From JAURVT01 sp049059935 (GTDB taxonomy: Bacteria > Actinomycetota > Actinomycetes > Propionibacteriales > Nocardioidaceae): DNA of 26,232 nucleotides. Within the stretch, counting starts at the first letter, position 1. Each line of letters begins with the position of its first letter. The DNA lies in contig NZ_JBMGQR010000060.1 of the NCBI RefSeq assembly GCF_049059935.1, positions 1 to 26,232 on the forward strand. The letters run 5' to 3'. The position numbers and the translations under genes were made by a program. Shown piece by piece: positions 1 through 5,547 of the stretch. The notes under the pieces are model-generated. The model was not told the origin of the DNA. It worked only from the letters and a program-made list of their open reading frames with translations, and did not search any database.

Positions 1-51
1 GAGCACCGCGAACGCGGGGTGCTCGGTGAGCGGGAGAGCGGTGACCGTCAT
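1..51 (-). CDS. Start of an SOS-controlled gene (partial, N-terminal 17 codons)
   Basis: Only the first 17 codons of a minus-strand gene are inside the window, reading MTVTALPLTEHPAFAVL before the edge. The ATG at 51 lies 6 nt after a TAAAAT -10 box, so the transcript is probably leaderless, and a LexA-type SOS box sits between -35 and -10. The gene is therefore very likely induced by DNA damage. The fragment is too short to name a family. The HPxFAVL stretch is reminiscent of the start of DUF222/HNH (13E12-type) proteins, some of which are SOS-controlled in actinobacteria, but this is only a guess. Confidence 0.6.
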   Translation of the reverse strand, partial: MTVTALPLTEHPAFAVL

Positions 52-57
52 ACGCCC

Positions 58-87
58 ATTTTACGACAGTCGAACACACGTTCGCAA
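58..87 (-). promoter_or_regulatory. SOS (LexA) box within a leaderless promoter
   Basis: Positions 71-84 read CGAACACACGTTCG, matching the actinobacterial LexA/SOS consensus CGAAC-N4-GTTCG. On the minus strand a -35-like TTGCGA (87-82) and a -10 TAAAAT (63-58) are 18 bp apart, with the box between them, so a bound repressor would block polymerase directly. The -10 ends 6 nt before the ATG at 51. Confidence 0.8.
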
Positions 88-185
88 CGATGTGGACGCG
101 GAGCAGGCTTTGCCGACGGATCGACCGGCAGAGGAGACGGTCGTCCACAGGTCGCCGCACGAGCACACCCGACCACCCCCACGTC

Positions 186-743
186 TCACCCGGCCGCCTC
201 CGCCACCCGCTCACGGAGCCCCGCCGCCATGCCGGCCACGGTCGCGAGGTCGAAGAACCCGCCCACGACCTCCGCCACCCGCACGTGCGCGACCGGGGCG
301 AGCCGCAGCCGCAGGTGCACGCGGGTCGACGCAGGGGAGTGGGCGGTCAGGACGAGGGCCCACGAAAGGGAGGTGGACCCGCGGGTCGAGCGGTGGACGA
401 GCGCCGACGGGGGATCGACGAGCGCGACCTCGAAGGTCGCCTCGGAGCCACCCCAGTCGGGGACGACGTCGCCCACCGTCAGACCCAGCCACCGCTCGTC
501 CACCACCCGCGCGGCCCGGCGTCCGGCGGGGACGACCCGTTCGACCGACCGGGGCAGGTACCAGCCCGCCCGGCCCTTTCCGAGCTGCTCCAACCAGGGC
601 CAGACCGCCTCCGGCGGGGCGGCGACCGTGAAGGCCCGGTCCATGACGACGTCGGCGTGCGGGACGATCTCGTCGCCGACGAGCGAGGCCGCGACCTCCT
701 GCGGGCGCGGTCGTACGTCGCGAAACGTCCGGGTGATGCTCAT
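186..743 (-). CDS. SRPBCC-family protein (polyketide cyclase/START-like fold)
   Basis: The 185-aa product has the pattern of the SRPBCC (Bet v 1-like) superfamily: a beta strand ending in AFTVAAPPEAVWPWLEQLGKGRAGWY, a middle of alternating strands, and a long C-terminal helix. These proteins bind hydrophobic ligands in a deep cavity; the ligand here cannot be predicted. I chose the ATG at 743 over an upstream in-frame codon because a -10-like GATACT ends 6 nt before it. The gene is divergent from the VOC gene at 790, and their promoters share 46 bp. No signal peptide or membrane segment is seen. Confidence 0.75.
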   Translation of the reverse strand: MSITRTFRDVRPRPQEVAASLVGDEIVPHADVVMDRAFTVAAPPEAVWPWLEQLGKGRAGWYLPRSVERVVPAGRRAARVVDERWLGLTVGDVVPDWGGSEATFEVALVDPPSALVHRSTRGSTSLSWALVLTAHSPASTRVHLRLRLAPVAHVRVAEVVGGFFDLATVAGMAAGLRERVAEAAG

Positions 744-789
744 GGGTCGAGTATCGACGTCTGTCGGCACCTCGTCCTACGGTCGGGAC
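744..789. promoter_or_regulatory. Divergent leaderless promoters
   Basis: The 46 bp between the starts at 743 (minus) and 790 (plus) hold a -10-like GATACT on the minus strand (755-750) and a TACGGT on the plus strand (778-783). Each is exactly 6 nt from its start codon. No Shine-Dalgarno sequence precedes either gene. Confidence 0.55.
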
Positions 790-1260
790 ATGGCTCCCGA
801 GGACCCCACCCACGCAGCAGACGTGCCGCTGGTGCGGCAGGTCGTGCTCGACTGCCCGCACCCACGCACCCTGGCCGAGTTCTACCGCGGGCTGCTCGAC
901 TACGAGTACCGCGATGGCGACGAGCCACCACCGGACGGCGAGCCCGATCCTCTCGGCGACGACTGGCTCGTCCTGCGGCCGCGCGGCGCCGACGCGTCAG
1001 CCGGTCGCGGCATGGCCTTCCAGCGCGCGGACCCGTACGAGCCACCGGTCTGGCACTCGGGGCCGGTGCCGTCCTCGCACCAGCTGCAGATGCTCCACCT
1101 CGACATGTCGGTGCCGGACGTCGCAGCCCTGGCCCGCCAGCGCGAGCGGGCCCTGATGCTCGGCGCCACCGAGCTGTTCGACCGCACCGACGACCCGGAC
1201 GAGCCCCTGCACGTCTTCGCCGACCCCGCCGGCCACCCGTTCTGCGTCTTCGTCGGCTGA
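790..1260 (+). CDS. VOC-family (glyoxalase-like) protein
   Basis: This 156-aa protein shows the vicinal-oxygen-chelate fold: an opening strand and helix (VVLDCPHPRTLAEFYRGLL), a central HQLQMLHLDMSV strand, and a closing DPAGHPFCVF strand. The last resembles the DPxGHxFxL motif of the glyoxalase/bleomycin-resistance group. Such proteins bind a metal or a small ligand; the substrate is unknown. The ATG at 790 follows TACGGT by 6 nt, which supports a leaderless start. The long in-frame open stretch upstream (from 19) is antisense to the SRPBCC gene and is not coding. A second VOC gene follows 25 bp downstream, probably co-transcribed. Confidence 0.8.
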   Translation: MAPEDPTHAADVPLVRQVVLDCPHPRTLAEFYRGLLDYEYRDGDEPPPDGEPDPLGDDWLVLRPRGADASAGRGMAFQRADPYEPPVWHSGPVPSSHQLQMLHLDMSVPDVAALARQRERALMLGATELFDRTDDPDEPLHVFADPAGHPFCVFVG

Positions 1261-1285
1261 ACCGCCCACCCACCTGGAGGATCCC

Positions 1286-1639
1286 GTGCACGCCACCCGC
1301 ATCATCACGAACCTGACGGTCCCCGACGTCGACGCGGCCAAGGGCTTCTACACCGACTTCCTCGGCCTGAGCACCGAGGAGTTCTCCCTCGGCTGGGTCG
1401 CCCGCTTCACCTCGCCCGAGACCGGTGCGAGCCTCCAGCTGGTGTCCCGCGACGCGACCGCACCGGAGGACTCGGTCGTCTCGGTGCCCACCGATGACGT
1501 CGACGCCGCGTACACGGAGGCGCAGCGGCTCGGCTACGAGATCGTCCACCCGCTCACGACGGAGGCGTGGGGAGTGACCCGGTTCTTCGTCCGCGCGCCC
1601 GATGGCAACGTCGTCAACGTGGTCGGCCACCGCGACTGA
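1286..1639 (+). CDS. VOC-family (glyoxalase/bleomycin-resistance) protein
   Basis: The 117-aa single-domain protein has the usual VOC layout: TRIITNLTVPDVDAAKGFYTDFLGL at the N-terminus, a middle SLQLVS strand, and a C-terminal FFVRAPDGNVVNVVGH matching the DPDGNxxxL/VxH closing strand. The GTG at 1286 is preceded by GGAGG with about 6 nt spacing, so this gene is ribosome-binding-site led, unlike its neighbour. It lies 25 bp after the first VOC gene, and the two probably form a small operon. Substrate unknown. Confidence 0.82.
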   Translation: MHATRIITNLTVPDVDAAKGFYTDFLGLSTEEFSLGWVARFTSPETGASLQLVSRDATAPEDSVVSVPTDDVDAAYTEAQRLGYEIVHPLTTEAWGVTRFFVRAPDGNVVNVVGHRD

Positions 1640-1660
1640 CGCGGGGGAGTCCGGGGCCGG

Positions 1661-2014
1661 TCAGGGCGACTGCGCCCAGCCCGCGACGGGAAGTCTGAGG
1701 TAGACGCCGACGAGCAGCCCCGAGCCGACGAGCTCCTGCACGCCGGCCCGCACCCGCTCTGCCCGACCATTGCGGTCGCGCGCGCGGTACTCGTCCCACT
1801 TCGAGCCGATCTCGACGAGCACGTCGAGGTCGAACCGGTCGATCGGGCCGACGTCGCGGAACCGCACGACCACGTCTCCGGCCTGGAGCTCGCCGTCGTA
1901 GGGCTCCGCCGGGCACTTGACCGCGAGCGACACCAGATGGGGGAGCGCGTCGGCGACGGCGCGCCGGACCTGCTCTGACACCGCTTCGGAGCAGGTGACG
2001 TCGACGAGGGGCAC
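1661..2014 (-). CDS. Small tautomerase-like protein, function unknown
   Basis: The 117-aa protein starts Met-Pro (MPLVDVTCSEAV), then a helix, then a GDVVVRF strand and a DRFDLDVLVEIG strand. An N-terminal proline after Met, followed by a beta strand and a helix, is typical of the tautomerase (4-oxalocrotonate tautomerase/MIF-like) superfamily, in which Pro1 is the catalytic base. I cannot confirm the family by search, and the rest of the sequence is not diagnostic. The GTG at 2014 is 6 nt after a perfect TAGGAT -10, so it is probably leaderless. The gene is convergent with the VOC gene ending at 1639. Confidence 0.6.
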   Translation of the reverse strand: MPLVDVTCSEAVSEQVRRAVADALPHLVSLAVKCPAEPYDGELQAGDVVVRFRDVGPIDRFDLDVLVEIGSKWDEYRARDRNGRAERVRAGVQELVGSGLLVGVYLRLPVAGWAQSP

Positions 2015-2026
2015 GACACGATCCTA
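2015..2026 (-). promoter_or_regulatory. Leaderless -10 box
   Basis: On the minus strand TAGGAT (2026-2021) is followed by exactly 6 nt and then the GTG start at 2014. This decides the start codon of the tautomerase-like gene. Confidence 0.55.
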
Positions 2027-2064
2027 CGAACCTGTCGCAGCGCCAGGCGAACGCTGCAGGTGCG

Positions 2065-2931
2065 TCACCGCAGAGGATCGGCGCCGTCCTCGCTGAGCAC
2101 GCGGTCGATCATCGCGTGGCCCTCGGCCTCGAAGTCCTCGTCGCCCACCAGGTGCGCCCACACCGCGGTGTTGGTCGCCTCGCGGACGCGCTGGCGGAAC
2201 CACGCCGCGGACTCGCGCGGGTCGGACCCGTAGCCCTCGACGAATGCCGCCTCGCGCGCCGGGTCCTCGCGGAAGTCGCGTGCGTGCAGCCGCAGCCAGT
2301 CCGACATCGGGGGTCGCAGCGCCGCGCGTCCGAAGTCGATGGCGCTGATGCGTCCGTCATGCACGAGCCAGTTGCGCGGCTGCCAGTCGCCGTGGCACGG
2401 CACCAGCGACAGCGGCTCCGACGGCCAGGACAGGACGAGCTCGCGCAGACGTGCCTCGACCGAGGGCGGGATGCGATGGCTCTTGTCGAGGTTGCGCAGG
2501 ACCTTGAGGTCCTCCTCGCGCTCGTGCTGCGCGTCGACGTGGCCCGGCTGCGCGTGGAGCATCGACAGGAGATCACCGGCCTGCCGGAAGGTGTCGAGCC
2601 GCCGCTGCGCGGGGGAGCCGAGCACCAGCTCGCCGGGCAGGAAGTCGGTGACGAGGATCTTCGCGTCCCGGTCGCCGGCGACGAGCCGTGGCGCTCGTCC
2701 GCGGCTCACCCAGGGCGCCAGCCAGCGTTCGTGCGCGTCAAGCTCACGCGGGACGTGGTGGTTCGACGCACCGTCCGCCTTGACGACGTAGCGTCGGCCG
2801 TCCGCCTCGACCTCGGCGACGACGCTCTCGACCAGCCCCCATCCGTGGTCGCGCACCACACGCAGACCCGGCAGCCACCCGTCGAGGAGCTCGCGCTGCC
2901 TCGAGGTGAGGGGAGCCAGGGGAGTGGACAT
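2065..2931 (-). CDS. Aminoglycoside phosphotransferase (APH)-family kinase
   Basis: The 288-aa product has the protein-kinase-like fold of the APH/choline-kinase family. Visible elements are a YVVKADG strand with the ATP-binding Lys51, the catalytic loop PCHGDWQPRNWLV with His180-Gly-Asp182 and Asn187, and the metal-binding Asp199 in AIDFG. These are the essential Brenner-motif residues, so it should be an active small-molecule kinase. The family covers antibiotic, homoserine, choline and sugar kinases, and the substrate is not predictable here. The start at 2931 is preferred over an upstream in-frame codon (2982) because TAGGAT lies 7 nt before it. Divergent from the P-loop gene at 2985. Confidence 0.82.
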   Translation of the reverse strand: MSTPLAPLTSRQRELLDGWLPGLRVVRDHGWGLVESVVAEVEADGRRYVVKADGASNHHVPRELDAHERWLAPWVSRGRAPRLVAGDRDAKILVTDFLPGELVLGSPAQRRLDTFRQAGDLLSMLHAQPGHVDAQHEREEDLKVLRNLDKSHRIPPSVEARLRELVLSWPSEPLSLVPCHGDWQPRNWLVHDGRISAIDFGRAALRPPMSDWLRLHARDFREDPAREAAFVEGYGSDPRESAAWFRQRVREATNTAVWAHLVGDEDFEAEGHAMIDRVLSEDGADPLR

Positions 2932-2984
2932 CCCGGTGATCCTAGGTCGCCCCCGAACGGTCTCCCGTCCGATACCGTCCACAG
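2932..2984. promoter_or_regulatory. Divergent leaderless promoters
   Basis: A minus-strand TAGGAT (2944-2939) is 7 nt from the ATG at 2931, and a plus-strand TACCGT (2973-2978) is 6 nt from the GTG at 2985. Neither gene has a Shine-Dalgarno sequence. Confidence 0.55.
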
Positions 2985-3515
2985 GTGGGCGTACGCAACT
3001 ACCTGGTCGAGGGCGTCTCGGGCACGGGCAAGACGTCGGTGTGCCACGAGCTGCGCCGGCGCGGGCACGACGCCGTCAACGGCGACACCGACCTGGCCTA
3101 CCAGGGCGATCCGGTCACCGGCGCACCCACGCACGGCGAACCGAGCCACTGGAACCACGTCTGGGACGTCGAGGCGGTCCGGGTGCGCGTCCAGGACCGC
3201 TCCACGCCCGTCACGTTCTTCTGCGGTGGCTCGCGCAACGTCGCGGCGTTCGTCGACCTGCTCGACGGCGTCTTCGTCCTGCAGATCGATCTCGACACGT
3301 TGAACCGGCGGCTCGACGACCGACCGGCCGACGAGTTCGGCGCCAGCGGGCCCGAGCGCGACCTCGTGCTGCGGCTCCACCGCACCGGTGAGGACTTGCC
3401 GCGGCACGGCATGGTCGTCGACGCCACGCGGCCACTCATTGACGTCGTCGACGAGATCGTCCGCCGTGCAGGGGAGGAGACCGAACGGCTGTCGCACCGT
3501 CCCGATCACGCGTAA
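2985..3515 (+). CDS. P-loop nucleoside/small-molecule kinase-like AAA protein
   Basis: The 176-aa protein begins with a Walker A motif at residues 10-18 (GVSGTGKTS) directly after the first beta strand, the layout of shikimate/adenylate/gluconate-type small-molecule kinases. VTFFCGGSRN and FVLQIDLDTLNRRLDDRP resemble the Walker B strand and the lid region of these kinases. The size fits a compact nucleotide kinase, but the acceptor is unknown. The GTG start is 6 nt after TACCGT, suggesting a leaderless transcript. It is the last ordinary high-GC gene before the anomalous island; the left repeat lies 8 bp after its stop codon. Confidence 0.75.
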   Translation: MGVRNYLVEGVSGTGKTSVCHELRRRGHDAVNGDTDLAYQGDPVTGAPTHGEPSHWNHVWDVEAVRVRVQDRSTPVTFFCGGSRNVAAFVDLLDGVFVLQIDLDTLNRRLDDRPADEFGASGPERDLVLRLHRTGEDLPRHGMVVDATRPLIDVVDEIVRRAGEETERLSHRPDHA

Positions 3516-3523
3516 CTGACATA

Positions 3524-3543
3524 ATGCCGCTTATCGGCGATGC
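3524..3543 (+). repeat. Left copy of island-flanking repeat (putative attachment site)
   Basis: ATGCCGCTTATCGGCGATGC here matches positions 5512-5531 at 18 of 20 bases in direct orientation. The copies enclose the lower-GC segment. The repeat contains a short dyad (GCCG-N5-CGGC). Just upstream, CATAAT at 3520-3525, 6 nt, then TAT resembles the CATAAT-N6-TTAT core of bacterial dif sites. No integrase gene is nearby, so its role as an attachment site is inference. Confidence 0.5.
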
Positions 3544-4010
3544 CTTTGTCTTCGTGTTCATACGCCGCACGCCGCCGACCTCATGTCAGTCACCCCTCCG
3601 GGGTGCTGTCCTCTTAGGGAGCCAGCGTGCTCAGAGTCACCGGCCAAGCCGTCTGCAGCCCTGAGGATCCCGCCAGGCCGCTCAGGCTCAATGTCCACAG
3701 CATCTTGAGGACCCCCGAGACGCGGCGAGACACCGCACAGCACGGTTGGCCCGTTTTACCGGATTCCATGCGAGTTCTTCGCCATGGTGTCGCCGGTCAA
3801 GCCTTGCCTCAGGTCAGCCAGGAGGTGCTTGGGCAGTCGTACTTCGACCTCGGCGTGCCACTCGTTCTTGCAAAAGTCTGGCGCAATGGTGGCCGCGTCG
3901 AGCCTTGGACCTTCGACAATCGGGTCAGAGGTTTCGCGGGTTCAGCCGGAGAAGCGGTGTGACGCCCCTGCCTGTCCTGGCTACCGCCGTCCGGCCACCG
4001 GCAGCACGCC
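3544..4010. other. Non-coding/decayed sequence at left end of island
   Basis: No convincing intact gene is found. Several frames are open but unsupported: codon-aligned antisense frames on the two strands (3627-3962 plus and 3756-3941 minus) both look moderately protein-like, which fits degraded coding DNA. A small hairpin CACCCC-TCC-GGGGTG at 3591-3605 follows the P-loop gene on the plus strand, is followed by a pyrimidine-rich run, and may end its transcript. Base composition is closer to the island than to the 5' flank. Confidence 0.45.
3756..3941 (-). pseudogene. Possible remnant of a coding sequence
   Basis: A 61-codon open stretch on the minus strand lies between a TGA (3944-3942) and a TAA (3758-3756). 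It has no start codon and reads like a real protein end, including NEWHAEVEVRLPKHLLADL. The lack of a start and the in-frame stop just upstream suggest a truncated C-terminus. The opposite strand is also open in the same codon register, so the coding strand is uncertain. I do not recognise the family; a decayed mobile-element gene is possible. Confidence 0.25.
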
Positions 4011-4047
4011 GAAGGCCCGCCCCTAAAGCGAGTAGGGGCGGGCCTTC
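4011..4047. terminator. Perfect 15-bp inverted repeat, terminator-like hairpin
   Basis: GAAGGCCCGCCCCTA (4011-4025) pairs perfectly with TAGGGGCGGGCCTTC (4033-4047) around a 7-nt loop AAGCGAG. It lies just upstream of the promoter of the 291-aa gene. There is no T-run on either side, so it could be a factor-assisted or bidirectional terminator that insulates the gene from upstream transcription. Confidence 0.6.
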
Positions 4048-4054
4048 TGTGACG

Positions 4055-4093
4055 TACACTACAGCCTGAAGCGTTGCAAGTTTCCCGGGAAGG
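4055..4093 (+). promoter_or_regulatory. Promoter and ribosome-binding site of the 291-aa gene
   Basis: TACACT (4055-4060) fits a -10 box immediately after the hairpin. GGGAAGG (4087-4093) is a strong Shine-Dalgarno sequence 7 nt before the GTG at 4101, which favours GTG 4101 over the in-frame TTG at 4074. Confidence 0.5.
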
Positions 4094-4100
4094 CCACCAG

Positions 4101-4976
4101 GTGCAGCAATCGAACGAGGCACAAATTCTTCACGCGCACCTTTCTCGCCTATTGAGTTTCAAAGAAGTCAGCATGGCAGACGCTTGGTCCAAAATTTTAG
4201 GTACCAAGTACGGGGAGACTCAATTCGTCATCCGGCATCTCGAGGTTTGCAATATGTACTCGACCATTTTGGACGACGTAGCCACGATGGACGAAGCCGA
4301 CTCCGCGATGTTCTATGAGTATTCGCATCAATGGTGGTCCGGCATCGTAGGCAATGGCGCCTCGTGGGAGAACGCGGTGCCCCAATGCACCGATCTGACG
4401 CAGCCTGCTGTTCATCTCCTTCGTGCCCTCGCCGGCAATCTCGCCTATCGGTTGCCGGTGGGTATCTCCGCCAAAGGTATCGAAAAGGGCTTAGCAGAAC
4501 TTCGTGCGCAGACTATAGAGTGGGATGCGCTATTGAAGAAGGACGCTGCGGACCTCCCCAACGGATTCGTTGTCAAATTGGAAGCCGCATTTATGAATAT
4601 TCGGTGGCTTATCGATAACGTCGAACTGTACGGAACGGCCAGAGTCCAGAAGGCTGCCACAGACGCGATGGGGCTGATGACGGTTAGTTCCTATTCTGGC
4701 TCCGCCCAGAAGACCCAGGCTTGGGGCCCACGGATCAACAAGTTTCTCGTAACCGTGGCCGCTATCTCACTCAGCACGTCAGCAATCGCCGCTTCGACGG
4801 AGCAGACTGTGAAGTCAATCAGTAACATCACGACAGAAATTGTCGCAATGCAAGAGCGATTTGAAACCCCAGAGAATGATTCCGATAGATCGGACGATGC
4901 GGCGAACCAAAAGAAGTCCGGACAGTTGGAAGCAAAGCCGGGCGACTCGGCCGAAGATGTGTCCGATGACGAATAG
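4101..4976 (+). CDS. Orphan 291-aa protein of the island, one hydrophobic segment
   Basis: I do not recognise this protein. Codon use is far less GC-rich than in the flanks: 4561-4620 has 25 G+C of 60 by hand count, against 47 of 60 at 8401-8460. Residues 1-200 look mainly helical, with conserved-looking aromatic clusters (FYEYSHQWWSGIVG at 71-84; FMNIRWLIDNVELYG at 164-178). Residues 214-231 (KFLVTVAAISLSTSAIAA) form a short hydrophobic stretch that could be a membrane anchor or pore helix. The last 36 residues are acidic and disordered-looking. There are no enzymatic motifs, signal peptide or Walker box. The start is set by GGGAAGG 7 nt upstream; a TTG at 4074 would add 9 residues. Composition and isolation suggest horizontally acquired cargo; a defence or regulatory role is possible but unproven. 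Confidence 0.75.
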   Translation: MQQSNEAQILHAHLSRLLSFKEVSMADAWSKILGTKYGETQFVIRHLEVCNMYSTILDDVATMDEADSAMFYEYSHQWWSGIVGNGASWENAVPQCTDLTQPAVHLLRALAGNLAYRLPVGISAKGIEKGLAELRAQTIEWDALLKKDAADLPNGFVVKLEAAFMNIRWLIDNVELYGTARVQKAATDAMGLMTVSSYSGSAQKTQAWGPRINKFLVTVAAISLSTSAIAASTEQTVKSISNITTEIVAMQERFETPENDSDRSDDAANQKKSGQLEAKPGDSAEDVSDDE

Positions 4977-5117
4977 ACGATCTAAGTGATGAGAACTTCG
5001 ACGCCGTTGACGATGTAATATCGGCCTGCAAGAGGTCGCTTGGCACCGCCGAAGACGAACGATTTGCTCGAATTGAGTCTCCAGTGCTGTCCGCCATGAC
5101 GACCCAGGTCGCCCCGC
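4977..5117. other. Intergenic, ambiguous short open frames
   Basis: Two codon-aligned antisense frames are open here. The minus frame (5119-4982, 45 codons from an ATG) ends GRYYIVNGVEVLIT; the plus frame has no start codon and reads DLSDENFDAVDDVISAC. Only one of a codon-aligned pair is likely to be real, and I cannot decide which. The plus-strand reading could be the remains of a gene following the 291-aa protein. Confidence 0.3.
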
Positions 5118-5411
5118 ATGAATCGGTACGGACTTCCATGGGTGGGCTGGTGGCGCCGGTTCATCGTGCTGCCCGTGCTGGTCGGCCTACACATCTCGGC
5201 GGGCGTGCCCCTCGGCAGCTTGTTCGACTCCCCCGGATTCGGCTGTTTCATACTTGGCCCTGGCGGCGGCGCGCTGCTGACCGTGCTGGACACCTGCGTC
5301 ATTGGTTAGCTGGTCTACACGTAGGGCAATCGACGCCTGACCTACGAACGCGAACGCGAACGCGACCAACTGGATCGCGCCGAGGCCGCACGTATTGCAG
5401 ACTACGATTAG
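5118..5411 (+). pseudogene. Small membrane protein interrupted by two in-frame amber codons
   Basis: From the ATG at 5118 the frame reads 63 codons with two hydrophobic segments (FIVLPVLVGLHISAGVPLG and GCFILGPGGGALLTVLDTCVIG), then meets TAG at 5307-5309. The same frame then continues LVYT, a second TAG at 5322-5324, and a charged tail GNRRLTYERERERDQLDRA ending at TAG 5409-5411. Replacing both TAGs by Trp (one G-to-A change each) or Gln gives a continuous 97-aa protein in which the second helix ends at an RR-rich cytosolic tail, a natural membrane-protein design. It may be a decayed gene, a 63-aa truncated product, or a readthrough product. Family unknown; the Shine-Dalgarno sequence is weak. 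Confidence 0.55.
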
Positions 5412-5484
5412 GAAAGGGCTCTGTTTGAGGCTTCTACGCCGTCGCCCCGCAAAGAAGGTGCCGAACGGCAGGCGCGGGCGGTAC

Positions 5485-5511
5485 GTACTGAAGTACAGAC
5501 ATCTCTAGTAC
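5485..5511. repeat. Cluster of GTACT/AGTAC half-sites beside right island boundary
   Basis: GTACT (5485-5489), AGTAC (5492-5496) and AGTAC (5507-5511) lie within 27 bp, the first two as an inverted pair with a 2-bp spacer. They directly abut the right repeat, where accessory recombinase or excisionase sites would be expected, but this role is inferred. Confidence 0.35.
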
Positions 5512-5531
5512 ATGTCGCCTATCGGCGATGC
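5512..5531 (+). repeat. Right copy of island-flanking repeat (putative attachment site)
   Basis: ATGTCGCCTATCGGCGATGC is 18/20 identical to 3524-3543. It is also a dyad, TCGCC-TATC-GGCGA. High-GC sequence with the codon style of the rest of the window resumes immediately after it, with the end of the MTHFR-like gene at 5548. Confidence 0.5.
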
Positions 5532-5547
5532 TTCGAGAAATGGCTTC

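Noticed and set aside
19..789. Long plus-strand open frame running into the VOC gene
   Set aside because: It is antisense to the SRPBCC gene, Arg/Pro-rich, and the VOC start at 790 has its own -10 box. Only the part from 790 is coding.
3591..3605. Hairpin after the P-loop gene as a definite terminator
   Set aside because: The stem is only 6 bp with a 3-nt loop and no T-run; kept only as a comment in the region entry.
4982..5302. 106-aa minus-strand frame in the island
   Set aside because: Only its last 45 codons look natural, and it is codon-aligned antisense to a plus frame. No support for a real start.
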